From positions 14,384,001-14,448,000 of the forward strand of contig NC_026656.2 in the NCBI RefSeq assembly GCF_000004075.3: DNA of 64,000 bases, read 5' to 3'. A program made the translations under genes and the position numbers. Below the pieces are notes generated by a model. It was given only the letters and a program-made list of their open reading frames with translations, searched no databases and was not told the DNA's origin. This document shows positions 23,979 to 35,521 of the stretch, one piece after another. This DNA comes from Cucumis sativus. Its lineage: Eukaryota > Streptophyta > Magnoliopsida > Cucurbitales > Cucurbitaceae. Each line of letters begins with the position of its first letter. Positions within the stretch are counted from its first letter, which is position 1.

Positions 23979-26633
23979 AAAAATAAAATAACACAAAAAT
24001 TTCAATTTTATTCAATATTTTATATATCATTTTAATATCTAACAGTGAGGATTATAATATTGATGTCAATATCGATATCATATTTCAATGTCGAGATTTA
24101 TAAAATTTATTTAGACTCTTAATGAAGTTGTTTTTACTCCAAACCTAAACTATTAGTATTTTCATTAGACTAGATAGATATGATATATTGTGTTTTACGA
24201 GTTTGGTCCTTAAATTTTGGACTTTATTCTATTTTAGTTCAACTTTTCGAGTGAAACAAACCTAAATTAAAAAAGCTAATTGTTCTCTTTTCTCCAAAAT
24301 TGCATTTCCTCTCGACCATCGACCCTCGACCCTCTATTTATTTAGTTTTTTAAATTGAAATCTTAAATAGAATCACAAAATATCCGAGATATTAAAATTA
24401 AATTTATATGTAGATGAATTGTATCTAGTATATAATGACAATGAGCTAAAACACAGTACTAGAGTTCGAATAATTTTTTGAGTTATTTGATAAAACATAA
24501 ATTTAACATCTAGCCTTTAATTAAAAATTAAAACTCTAGATTATTAAGGGTGATTACCTTATTTAGTAGTCTCAACCAAATATGGAGCTAAAAGTTTAGA
24601 GATTAAAATAAATTTAAATCTATAAGAAAATGTTAGATATATTCACGAATATACCAACATATATCTATGGATATTTTAATCCTCACTAATATCAACATTT
24701 CAACTAGTTTTGTTAGTTTTACTTTTTGGTAGGAAATGGTAAAAATCATAAAAGTCAGTCGGTGTTCCCTCGATTTTCGCTCCAACCTTCGACACCCTGT
24801 TGTGACCAGTGACATATCCAAAAAAATTATATAGAAGGCATCAGACACTATATAACCCCCAATATAATAAGCAAACTAAAAAATGTTTAAAATAATATAT
24901 TGACGTTTCACTGATGCTCCAATATCATTCATTACATTTCTAGCACTAAAGAAAAGACTAGCAATTTCCACAAAATGTGAATTTAAAAATTTCATCAAAA
25001 AAGGAAAAAAAAAAACCTTTTTCATGGAATATTGTTGAGAAGGTGAAAATTTAGATCACCGACATTGTTGCATTTTTTTTCTAAATATTTGTTAGATAAC
25101 AAGTGAGGGTTATAAAATAAGTTAGAGTTTTATCTTTGATAAGTTTTTTTTTTTTTCTCTTTTTTAAAAATTATTTTCTTTTAGGAAATCAAATTATCTT
25201 CCTTTCAGTAAATCATTGAAATTTAGGAAGAAACTTGATATTTGGAGAAAGAGGTTTTATCGTGGAGACACATGCCTCCTGTCCATTCTCCTCTCACACC
25301 AGCCGTTTGCTCGACATTTTGTGACATGATCGCTCAACTAGGTTTTTAATCCAAAAACAAAACAAATAATTAGTAACTCGGTTTATTGTGTTGAATCGCC
25401 CAAACTGATGAAATAGTTTGGTTCGGTTTTGTTGTGGGTTCGTGGGGTTTGATTTTCCAATATAATAAACCAAGTAAATCCGTTTCGAAACCCATCTTAG
25501 TTTAAAATCAACTCGAACCAATGCTCATCCCTATAATTTGTATAATATTCCTTTTAAAGATCATTTCTCCAAACTTAAAATGTGTTTGAATTGACTTGGT
25601 AAAAAGAATATTTATTAACACGGGAAGAAACTATCCAAAGGGACCTAATTCTTTCCTCCGAATTTATTCGGATTGAAGTGAGAGAATTAAAGGAATGGAA
25701 TCATTTATTGCTAAATAATGCATGTCCCTTAGGTGGCATTTTTTGTTCATTATTTAAAGGCCGAATTTACGATTTTACCTACCCTCCAAAGCCAATGCCC
25801 ATAATTATTATTTCTTTCTTTATGTATTTTTTAAATCAAAATTAAAAAAAAAGGACAATAAATACCAGATTTCATAACTCAATTAAATAATTAAACCATA
25901 ATTTCTTTTTGGAATAAGTTTTTATTTTGTGGAATTAAATAATTATATTACATAACTAGATTTCATATTGTTTTATATACATCTTAACTTGATCATGGAC
26001 TAAATTCTAAATTTGCTTCTTTCATATATATATATATACACCTACTTTCTGTTACATATTATTAAATGATTGGGTTGAAATGTGTTGATTTGGTGTTTCC
26101 ATCGAATCTATCATTTATAAACTTTCTAATCTTTAAAGGTATTGTTTTTTAATTTATGAATTAGAGTAATCTCTAATAAAAGTTTTCTTTCTCTACTCAT
26201 GGACGCAGTAGTTAAAATTGTGTGTTGAGTCTTGGTAGTTTTTCGTTTTTCGTTATTCGACAATATAGAAATATTAGTTTGTATTTATATTGGTACACTT
26301 AATTAAGAAAAATTGTTTTAAATGGTAAAACTATTGAAAATATTTTCAAATGTAGCAAAATGTCACTAAAAGATATTATTGTCTATCACACATAAACATT
26401 GACATTTTAATATATTTGTAAACAACACAAAAACTAATATAAAAATTCAATAAATAGTCACCCTCATTTAAAATTGGCCAACCCAATATGCCACGTCATT
26501 TTTCAACGGTCAAGTTAACTCGATGACTTATTTACAAGTACTTTCCAAGCTCATAGACTAATTAAAGTGTTTGTTAAAACTTAATTAAAAGACCAATTAA
26601 GCACCAAGTTCCTTAATGATGATTGTGTTATTA
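23979..26633. other. Repeat-rich intergenic region
   Basis: No supported gene. The part at about 25337-25535, read on the minus strand as GGGATGAGCATTGGTTCG..., is a MITE-like repeat with GGTT/AACC-rich sequence; a related start (GGATGAGCATCCGTTGG) appears at 53.07 kb. A TA run lies at about 26022-26037. Confidence 0.45.
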
Positions 26634-26672
26634 GGGTGCTCACCTAGTGGAGATACACAGGTACACTTAGCT
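26634..26672 (+). mobile_element. Isolated 3'-end relic of a LINE
   Basis: GGTGCTCACCTAGTGGAGAT followed by an ACAGGTACACTTAG phrase matches the terminal motif that follows the LINE relics at 39311-39350 and (minus strand) 27831-27865. No coding part remains. Confidence 0.4.
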
Positions 26673-26824
26673 TATTGACCCCATCTCATATCTTATTCTA
26701 AAATTGAACACTAACTTCAAACCCGAACAACTCGTATCTTCGATTTTTCTACCAACATCCAACACACACTTCATATTTATTTATTGTAAATATGTGTCTA
26801 AAACTATGCAATTTTTTTTTTTTA

Positions 26825-27354
26825 GTTTTATAAAAAAAATAACAAAACTGCAAAATATTTATACGATATAATACAATTTCGAAAACGGAAAAAACCAACA
26901 GACCCACAATAAAAAATACAAAAAAATTCCTCATTATTAACTGGAGCCAATGCGCCTAATATATTTAATAAATGATCGTTTAGATTTGACTATTCTTTGT
27001 TACATGATGTTTTTTCAATATTTTTTTGTATATGATCATTTAGATGACTACCCAAATCTGAACGGTTTTTTTAAAGATTCATTATAAATGTTTTTGGCTA
27101 TTTTTTCCAAATGATCTTGATATTTTTGGTACAAGATCATTTTGATTTGACTATCCAATATTTCAATAATTTTTTTCACGATCTTGAACCAAATAACTGT
27201 TTGAAAAAAAAACAAAAATAAAAGTTGCAGAACAAAGAACATCAAAGGAAAAGAAACCCTGAAATATTGTAAAAAATAGCCGGCTTCATAAGCTTTTTGA
27301 TTTTGACACGAACTGTAAATATTTTGGTGTTTTGTTATATTTATGAAAATTAAC
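26825..27354. repeat. Palindromic dispersed repeat, copy 3 (inverted)
   Basis: The right end read on the minus strand is GTTAATTTTCATAAATATAA, then CAAAACACCAAAATATTTAC, the same as the left end of copy 1. The left end (ATAACAAAACTGCAAAATATT, then TTTCGAAAACGGAAAAAA) matches the opposite end of copy 1. The terminal regions are inverted repeats of each other over about 35-40 bp. Interior phrases include ATGATCGTTTAGATTTGACT. Confidence 0.65.
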
Positions 27355-27830
27355 TTTTTTGTTTGTTTGTTTAAAGTCCAAATTTAAATTTTATTCTAGA
27401 GATTAATAGTATGTTTTTTATTACATTTTTAAATTTTAAATTTAGAAAATAAGTTATTTTGAAAAAAATTAGAGCGTTAACACTCAAAATATATTTATTT
27501 TAAATGTATTTTATAGTTTTTTTTTTATAAAAAAGTTTAAACAAAAATAAGTTTGGAAACATTTGTTCTTATGTGCTTTATTTGTGGTTGTATTAGTGAA
27601 GATTTGGGAGATCGAAAAAGTGGGCAACGTTCGAGTTTAAAGGTTTGGAAAAAATAAACATATTATCCATCCCATCCCAAAATCAAATAAGTGAAAGAAT
27701 ATTCCATTTCTATCTCAAACTAATTTGACAATCTCATATTCATACAAATTTCAATACTTATCCAAATTTCAATACTTATCCTGGAAAAAAGATTTATAAG
27801 AAATACATTTTTTTTAAAAAGATATTTTGG

Positions 27831-28745
27831 ATCGGTAGGTGCACTCGGACATCTTCACTAGATGAACATTTTTTTAGCATTCTCATCATCCATGTTTCAT
27901 TAATATATATATAGCAAGACAATATCGAAGAAGTAAGAAAAAAGGGTTAGAGACAAGCCCAAAGCAAGAACAAAGAAATTAGAAAGCATTAAGATTAGTG
28001 GTGATAAAGCTAGAGCTATAATTAGAAAATAGAGGGGATCTGCTAGTCCAAAATTTGGATAGAGCACATATGTCTTTCCAAAGGTTTATAGTTGAGTTGT
28101 TCTTCTCTTTGAAGATTCGATTATTACTTTCCAACCATATTTTTCAGAGCACAGTCGAAATAGTGTTGAACTTGATAATACCTTTCTTGTTCTTTTGGTT
28201 AATGATGCAGAGGTCCAAGTAAAGAGAAGAGATACTATTATGTTGTATCTTTCATCCAAGCAGATTTTTCGATCTTCATCCACAAATATTTGATAAAACT
28301 GTAGTTGGTAAATATATGGTCGATGTCTTCAGAACTTTGATGACATAACGAGCACCAATTAGGATTGAGGTAAAGGGAAGGAATCTTCCTTTAAACAACA
28401 TCATTTGTATTTAAGCAATAGTGGATAAGAGACTATATGAAAAATCTACATCTCTTAGGTATCTTTGCTTTCCATAGTTGTTTAAAGACCTCGCAAAGTT
28501 GTCTGTATTCTGATTGGCGCTTTGGTATATGTTATTTTTTGCCTTTTTTTATTGATGCAATGGTGAAAACACCATTTGATCAGTTTAGCTTCCATATGGG
28601 GATATCTTTGCCTCTGCTCACGTTTGGGCTAGGAAGAGAATTTTTTTATATCATCCCACGGCTAATGAGGGGATGTTCCAAGAGTCATTAATAGAGCTAT
28701 TTTGTACAGTGGATAGTACAAACAATCTGGGAACTCGAAGACATA
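27831..28745 (-). mobile_element. LINE (L1-type) relic, zinc-knuckle/RT-associated 3' part
   Basis: On the minus strand, short stretches in shifting frames match the zf-RVT region found after plant LINE reverse transcriptases. One is a WKAKIPKRCRFFI-like stretch near 28450, followed by NPNWCSLCHQSSEDIDHIF (about 28365-28300), a CxxC..H arrangement, then KYLWMKIEKSAW. Stops and frameshifts are frequent. It ends with the motif GATGTCCGAGTGCACCTACC (27852-27833) shared with the LINE at 37.8-39.35 kb. The small open frames in this stretch are fragments of it. Confidence 0.7.
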
Positions 28746-29267
28746 AAGGGCCATTTGTATTCCAATTTATAAGGAACGTTTTTTGATATAAAAAAATGAT
28801 TTAAAGTTACATACAAATATAACAAAATTTTACTTTACTATCATATAAACATGTATAACTTAAATATCAATAGATATATATTTGAGTCTATATATAATCT
28901 TAATGAGTTAGTAGAAACTAATTTTTTTTTTTATATTTATAAATTTTTTCATTTAAAACATTTAAATTTATGGTTTTTCAAAACAAAAATAAATAAATTA
29001 ATGAAGAAAAGAGAGGATATATTGCCAGAAATAAATAATTATGTTTTATTTTTTAATATTGAAAAATAATGCTCTTAGAATTCCTAAAGAAATGATGATT
29101 ATGCAATTAGAGAATAAAGCATATACGTTTCCACCTTTTCTTGGCGTGCTGGAAAGATGAAAACAACATATTAAACCCTACACAAACTTCAAGGTGTGAA
29201 GTACATGAATCCAAGGATTTCTTAATTAGTATCCAAACTTCATCTTCTTGCAGTTAAGAATGGATCA
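28746..29267. other. AT-rich spacer upstream of the cysteine protease
   Basis: No supported gene; it includes the distal promoter of the protease gene. Confidence 0.5.
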
Positions 29268-29277
29268 ATATATATAA
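29268..29277 (+). promoter_or_regulatory. TATA box of the cysteine protease gene
   Basis: ATATATATAA. Transcription would be expected to start near 29300, downstream of the in-frame ATGs at 29288 and 29297, which supports 29345 as the used start. Confidence 0.5.
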
Positions 29278-29344
29278 CTAGAATTCGATGCTGATAATGA
29301 ATGCATACTTAGCTCCATTTGCAATCGGAAAAAGTATATATAAA

Positions 29345-30552
29345 ATGACTTGGATTAATGTGAGTTTGATTTTTCTGATTCTCTGGGTTTTCTGGACACC
29401 TAGACTGGTATCCATGGCAATGGATTACTCTCTAGGATCTAGTTGTTCCAGTGACATACAAGACAGGTACCAGAAATGGATGGATAAATACGGTCGACAA
29501 TACAAGAGCAGAGAAGAATGGGAGCGGAGATTCACAATTTATCAAGCGAATGTTCAATACATTGACAATTTCAATTCTATGAATCATTCACATACTCTGG
29601 CTGAAAATAACTTTGCAGATCTCACAAATGAGGAGTTTAAGGCAACTTACTTAGGGTATAAAACCGTTTCGATTCCTGATACATGCTTCAGATATGGAAA
29701 TATGGTTAATCTGCCTACTAATGTTGATTGGAGACAGGAAGGTGCAGTTACTCCGATAAAGAATCAAGGCCAATGTGGTATGAACTTGTAATACTCTCAT
29801 TCATTCAAATTATCAGAAATACGTTGAACATGTTCTTTTTACGTCTGATTATAAGTTTTTTTTTTCCTATTCCTAACAAGTACCCTAAACCCTACCTTCT
29901 ATCCATTGTAAGTCATTTCATCGTATTTGGAAAAACTTACCAATCTTGAATTTTCGACACAGGGAGCTGTTGGGCATTCTCTGCAGTAGCAGCAGTCGAA
30001 GGCATCAACAAAATAAAAGCAGGAAAATTGATATCTCTTTCAGAACAAGAGCTTGTAGACTGCGATGTGACCTCGGGGAACCAGGGATGTAATGGTGGTT
30101 ACATGTACAAAGCATTTGAGTTCATCAAGAGAACTGGACTAACTACAGAAATAGAATATCCATACCAAGGAGCAGAATCTGCATGCAACGAACAAAAAGA
30201 GAAATACCAATTTGTGTCAATAAGTGGATATGAAAAAGTACCGGTCAACGACGAGAAAAGCTTAAAAGCAGCAGTTGCTAACCAGCCAGTCTCTGTAGCA
30301 ATTGATGCAGAGGGAAACAATTTTCAGTTCTATTCTGGTGGAATCTTCTCAGGCAATTGTGGAAACCAACTGAATCATGGAGTGGCAATAGTTGGGTATG
30401 GGGAAACTAGCAATCAAGCTTATTGGCTTGTCAAGAATTCATGGGGCACTGATTGGGGTGAATCAGGTTACATAAGAATGAAGCGTGATTCAACTGACAG
30501 GCAAGGTACTTGTGGCATAGCTATGATGGCTAGCTACCCCACCAAAGACTGA
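29345..30552 (+). CDS. Papain-type cysteine protease precursor (C1A, SAG39-like), 2 exons, 340 aa
   Basis: Exons are 29345-29777 and 29963-30552; the single intron splits the Gly codon of QCGSCW, a conserved site in this subfamily. A signal peptide (residues 1 to about 25, [16 protein letters not shown]) sends it to the secretory/vacuolar route. The I29 inhibitor propeptide (about 38-95) has an ERFNIN-type helix ([18 protein letters not shown]) and [11 protein letters not shown]. The mature enzyme starts near LPTNVDWR (about 123). Catalytic Cys147, His283 ([11 protein letters not shown]) and Asn303 (KNSWG) are present, as is the QGQC oxyanion glutamine. There is no granulin extension and no KDEL tail. 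At 340 aa it has the usual length. An upstream in-frame ATG at 29288 would add 19 residues before the signal peptide and probably lies outside the transcript. The related Arabidopsis gene is senescence-associated (family knowledge). Confidence 0.93.
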
Positions 30553-32349
30553 GCATACTTCCTGATGTTAATTGAACTTGTCTACCTTCAGAGGTGAAAA
30601 AATTAAATTTGCCATGCAAATTTTTATGTCTACTAAAGATGCAATAAGAATTAGTAAAAGGTTATTATGTATAAGCAATAAAAGTCAAAAGAAAATGAAG
30701 GATTCAAGTACAATAAAATTTAAACATATTCAAGGAGTATTTATCGTGAAAAATTCTTCTCTAAATCTTCTCCACATGCCATTTGGATTCTATATATATA
30801 TATATTTAAGAATAAGATATAAATAATTTATGGTATCTATAAGACCCCAGCTCTACCAATCTGTGTCTTACAGCAGAAGCAAGTTCCACTTCCCCAATGA
30901 CAGTAAGCCCCTCAACATCCTTTTGCCTAACCTTGATAATATGGTGTATAAACTCTCGGTCTCTCATCCCCATTCGTCACCTTCCCTGCTAAAATATACC
31001 CACGACACTCTAGACAACCTTCAACAAGAAGCTCATAGCTCTTAAATCCAACATCGTGACTATCACTCTAACAGCTCAATGATCTCAACTGCTCTTCTTA
31101 CCTCTCGGTTTGCTCGTAACGCAGCCACAACGTTAATAATTGTTCTTTATCCTAGCGTCAAAATAGGCTGACGCGGACTAATAAAAGTCTTTCGATTAGT
31201 AAAACTACCATATTTTTGTCAATAGTTTGCCAACCACTTATTTCTATCGTTTCTTTCCCTCCTACCCTATTTTTATTTTTGTTGTTAATTTTCAAAAACA
31301 CTATATATATATTTAAATAGTTCACAAAAATGGGTTAAAAGGCAATTTCAATGTTGAAGACCCAAATATTAGCTAGGGCACACTATTTAAAAATAAGAAA
31401 ATTTGAGCTTTCTGCCTCTTTTCTTTCTTTTGCTTTTTTAGTTTTTCTCTTTCTTTTAGCCCATTTAATAAAGGCTATAATGAATGACTATTAAAAGGTT
31501 GTTTAATTTTGTAGTGTAATAGCCATGAGACGGAGCCAAAGCTGCTAAAAACATAGATAGATTTCATGAGATAAGGCCAAAGCTGCTAAAGCATAGATAA
31601 ATTTGTTCTTTATCTCTAGAGATGTGACAAAAAAGAACAACATTCACAAAATTGTTCATAAAAATAATATTCTCAACTACGATCACATTTTAAATTGAAT
31701 ATTAAATTCCACGAAATCTAATAAATTGAAGTCCAAACTTTAAAATCTTCCTGCAAAGCTCAACTAAACATGAATTGTTGAATTAAAAAAAAAAGAAAAA
31801 GAAAAGACGTATTAAAGGAAATTTATCATCATTGATCTCAACAAATAGACTAATTTGACAAAGTCATTTATCTCTACAAATTTGATCATCCTCATATATA
31901 TATTTTTTTCTACCCTCACATTGGTTGTTTTCAAAATTAAAACTCAAATTCTCAACTTGATTTTATCTTTTTGTATTAGTTACCTCGAATCATGTAAAAC
32001 TCATATTACTTTTTCTTTAAACCACTTGTTTTTACCATTTACAAGAACTTATTTCAACAGGTTGTATTTACTCGAGAAATTAGTAAATACAAAACTAAAA
32101 ATTGAGACACATACGCCATATATATTAAAATTCATCATCAAGAACAACCTATTAAGACTGTAACAACAAAAGTTTAGAGATTAAACTTGTAACTCAATCT
32201 ACTATAAATTATTTATTTAATTATGAATCACTCACAACAACATTAATCATTAATGAATCCCACATTAGAACACAACACCTTTTAATGCTTGAACTTATTT
32301 TGATGATGAGAGACAAGAACACAAAAACGCATAAGTGATCATCATAGGG
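30553..32349. other. Spacer between protease and minus-strand patatin gene
   Basis: No supported gene. About 30840-31195 is less AT-rich than its surroundings, with a 71-codon frame that I do not recognise; it may be a decayed retroelement piece. A short phrase (GCCAAAGCTGCTAAA) is repeated at about 31535 and 31577. Confidence 0.4.
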
Positions 32350-35300
32350 TTAGGCAGTACTGAGTCTTAATTTTCTTTCTTGATGAAGCAATTTTGCAAA
32401 CTTGGTGAGAGCATCCCCATTGCTACCTTCTCCATCAACACTCTCAAATTTTCCTGTTTCTAAATTAACCCTTGAAACTGGTTTCTTTAGTAGATCCTCT
32501 CCAATCTTCACAAGCTGTAGTAAATTTTCTGGAGTTGCTATATCCACTAATGCAGCATTCCCAGTTAATGAGTCCTCCTGTGTTCGATCATATATACATA
32601 AATCTTTCATCAATATTCTTCCCTTTTCAAATCAAAATCATTATGAATTGGCTTTGAGACAAAAGTTGGAAAGTAGTTAAGTTAATTACCTGAATTCGAA
32701 GATAGTTTTGTTGAACATTTGAGGATTGAAAAAGAGTGGAAACATGGTAATCAACCATATCAGAACTAGCATCAGAAAAAAAGTCGATAATTGGGGTTGA
32801 ACCACTTTGAAAAATCCAACTAACAGCTCCCCATTTTGATGCTTGTGTTGCATTAAATTTCTCTTCATGTTTACCCAATCCAGTCCCTAGAGATAGAACA
32901 AGCATCCTTCTTGTATCATTTGCTTTTACTCTTGAGTTTTGATGATGAATTGCTATCTCCCTATTTACGTGTGTTATGGCTGCCATTGTCTGTCAAATTT
33001 AATTAATTAGCTATATCATTTTTAATTAATTTAGAAATTAAATAATAATCATCATTCTTGTTATGCTAAAATAGAGATACACTCACTGCATCTTTTACCC
33101 ATTTATAACACTATCATCAATATAAAAAATTTGGAATAAAAGAAAACAAATATCCCACTAAAATATATAACAAGAGGAGTTTAGAAAGAAAAAAAATATT
33201 TTTATGGAAAATATGTACTATTTTTTTTTTATTAGTTTTTTAAGAGGAAAATTGTCTGAATAGTAAAATATTAAAATTATTTATAGAATATAGAAAAAGA
33301 AAAGAAAGAAAACTTTAATGCATTAATAAGAATTTAAATTTTGTTATATTAGGTAGATAATTACAATATTTGGCTATTTTTTAAAACGTCTCTTTGTTTG
33401 TTTTCTTACAAATTTTTTATGAAGAATTCTCATCTTTTATCCTAACTATAAACACTTGAATTTTTAAACAATTTTTAAGAATAATGACAATTTTTTTAAA
33501 AAAAATAACTGCATTGATAATTAAATTTATAGCAACCTTCCTCGTAAATTAATTGCAAATATATAGTAATATAATCTATCACGATTAGATTTCGAGAACT
33601 AAATCTAAATTTTGACATATTTTTTATTTATTTTATATTCACATATAGTCTTGAAAAATTAACATCCTTATTATGATAACAGAGACCATCTAATTAGAGT
33701 AAACATGTTTACTATAGGTATCACACATGGGACTATAGGATAGTGGCCTAAATTGGAAGAAAACAAATCAATTTGTCATATTAAAACAAAATAAGGAAAA
33801 TTAGCAAAAGACAACAAAAACTTAATTTGACATTTTGTAGAATAGAGAAAAACAAAATATTATTTTTTTAATAAAAAAAATGTATATAATATAATGATGA
33901 ATGAGCAACTTGATTGGTTGGGAATTGAAGCCTCCTAGGCCCTTATTCTTTTGTTATTATTACAATTATTAATTGAAGCCAAAATTCCAATCTCCATAAT
34001 ATATATCCCATCTAAACCTCAATTTGGAAGCATTGTATACTCATAATTGTCCATACATATTTGTTAACTAAGCAACTTTAAATTACAAATATAAGCTTCC
34101 TACTTTATACTCAAATTTAATTATACCCTTCCAAGTTTTTGAAACCTTCCACCTTAGTTATGGATTTATCATTTCCTTACGTTATTTGTGTGGTAATTCT
34201 ACTTTATTTATTCCTCTCTAGCTAATAAAATTGTTTGTATCGACTCTTTATTATTTTACGTTTTTTCGTCTAATTTTTAAAATAAAATGAACTCACTGGA
34301 TTATTAACTGCAACGGCACCATCAATGAGGTCGAAAGTGCGAGTGGCATTTGTAACGTCGTCCTTAGTTTCAAAGAAATGGGGTGGCAAGAACGTGGGCG
34401 CTGCCGAGGTCCCCAAGCACACATCCGCCAGCCTTGGATTCTTCAATGCACTTATTTTTGCCTGCAAAATTCACACCCCTACTTATTTTTTTAAATTTAT
34501 TTTTTACAAAAAAAGTTAATTTAGAATTTGTGAAGTAAAATTTTTAAATGATTGATTACTAAAACAACCTCTAATTAAATTTTTTAAACTTAGTAGTTTG
34601 TTATTGAAATTGGAATTAGTTCAAACTTAGGATAGTAGAAATTGAATCCTATGTGATAACCACAAACTTACTCAATTGTTACCGTCCGATATTAGTACTT
34701 GTATAGATTGAAAAGGGTCAAGGTTTACAAGTAAGAGTTTGAGAATATACTCTTTAAGTACCAGTACTATATTATAAGGGTGACTCTTTAAAACTTACAT
34801 CATTAGTGGTGAAGATGACAGGTTGAAGAATCTTGATATCAAAAGCTGGAATCACAACATTTGTCAATGTTTGTTTCAGAGTTAAATCTCCCACCAAATC
34901 ATTCACCACTCTTCTCAGCTCCTTCCCATCATACTTGGGCCCTACGGCTTGTCCAACCAAATTGAAGACTCCACTAAGAAAATGGCTTCAAATAAACAAA
35001 CCACAAAATCAAGCTCAACTCCCTTAACAAACCTGCTAAAATATGTCTCTAAAACAACACTAACAACCCACCTTCTTTGAGGAAAAATCTTTGGAGTCTC
35101 TTTCATGTAAAACTCTGAAATCTTGTTCGCTGCAAACAACGGTCGATTGTTGTTGTTCTTGTCTGGAGCTGTAAGCATAGCTGTTACTAATCCTCCTGTA
35201 CTTGTCCCCGCAATTACATCGAAGTAATCTGCTAATCTCACTTCTGGATCATCCATTTCCTAACAAAGTCAACTCAAATTAAAATCATACGTGTGTTCCA

Positions 35301-35450
35301 ACAATGGAGAATGTAAAGTTTTGCTCGTTTGTTCACCTGAAGTTTGGATTCTAGAAAAGCAAGGATGGTTCCGGGGATGATGCCTCTGACGCCGCCTCCG
35401 TCTATGCTTAGAATTGTTATGAGCTCCCCTTTATCAAAATTAGGATTCAT
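32350..35450 (-). CDS. Patatin-like phospholipase / lipid acyl hydrolase (pPLAII type), 6 exons, 393 aa
   Basis: Exons in transcript order: 35450-35337, 35259-35072, 34985-34799, 34461-34297, 32989-32690, 32577-32350; phases close. The start is [20 protein letters not shown]. Motifs: the oxyanion glycine loop DGGGVRG (17-23), nucleophile elbow GTSTG (Ser58) and catalytic Asp210 in [11 protein letters not shown], giving the Ser-Asp dyad. The enzyme should release fatty acids from galacto- and phospholipids; it has no signal peptide and is probably cytosolic. Intron 4 is long (1.3 kb). It is clearly diverged from the two plus-strand patatins (for example DGA instead of DGG at the dyad, [13 protein letters not shown] in the loop) but shares all five intron positions. 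It lies head-to-head with them, about 11 kb away. Confidence 0.94.
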
Positions 35451-35510
35451 CTTTTCGTTCCTTTTTTTTTTTCTTTATGGAATGTGTTGTGGGAGAGGTT
35501 TGTGTTATGA

Positions 35511-35521
35511 GGGTTATATGG
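35511..35521 (-). promoter_or_regulatory. Possible TATA box of the minus-strand patatin gene
   Basis: On the minus strand CCATATAACCC, about 60 nt upstream of the ATG. Confidence 0.3.

Noticed and set aside
29288..29344. N-terminal 19-residue extension of the cysteine protease
   Set aside because: It precedes the signal peptide, and its ATG lies only about 10 nt after the TATA box, probably outside the mRNA.
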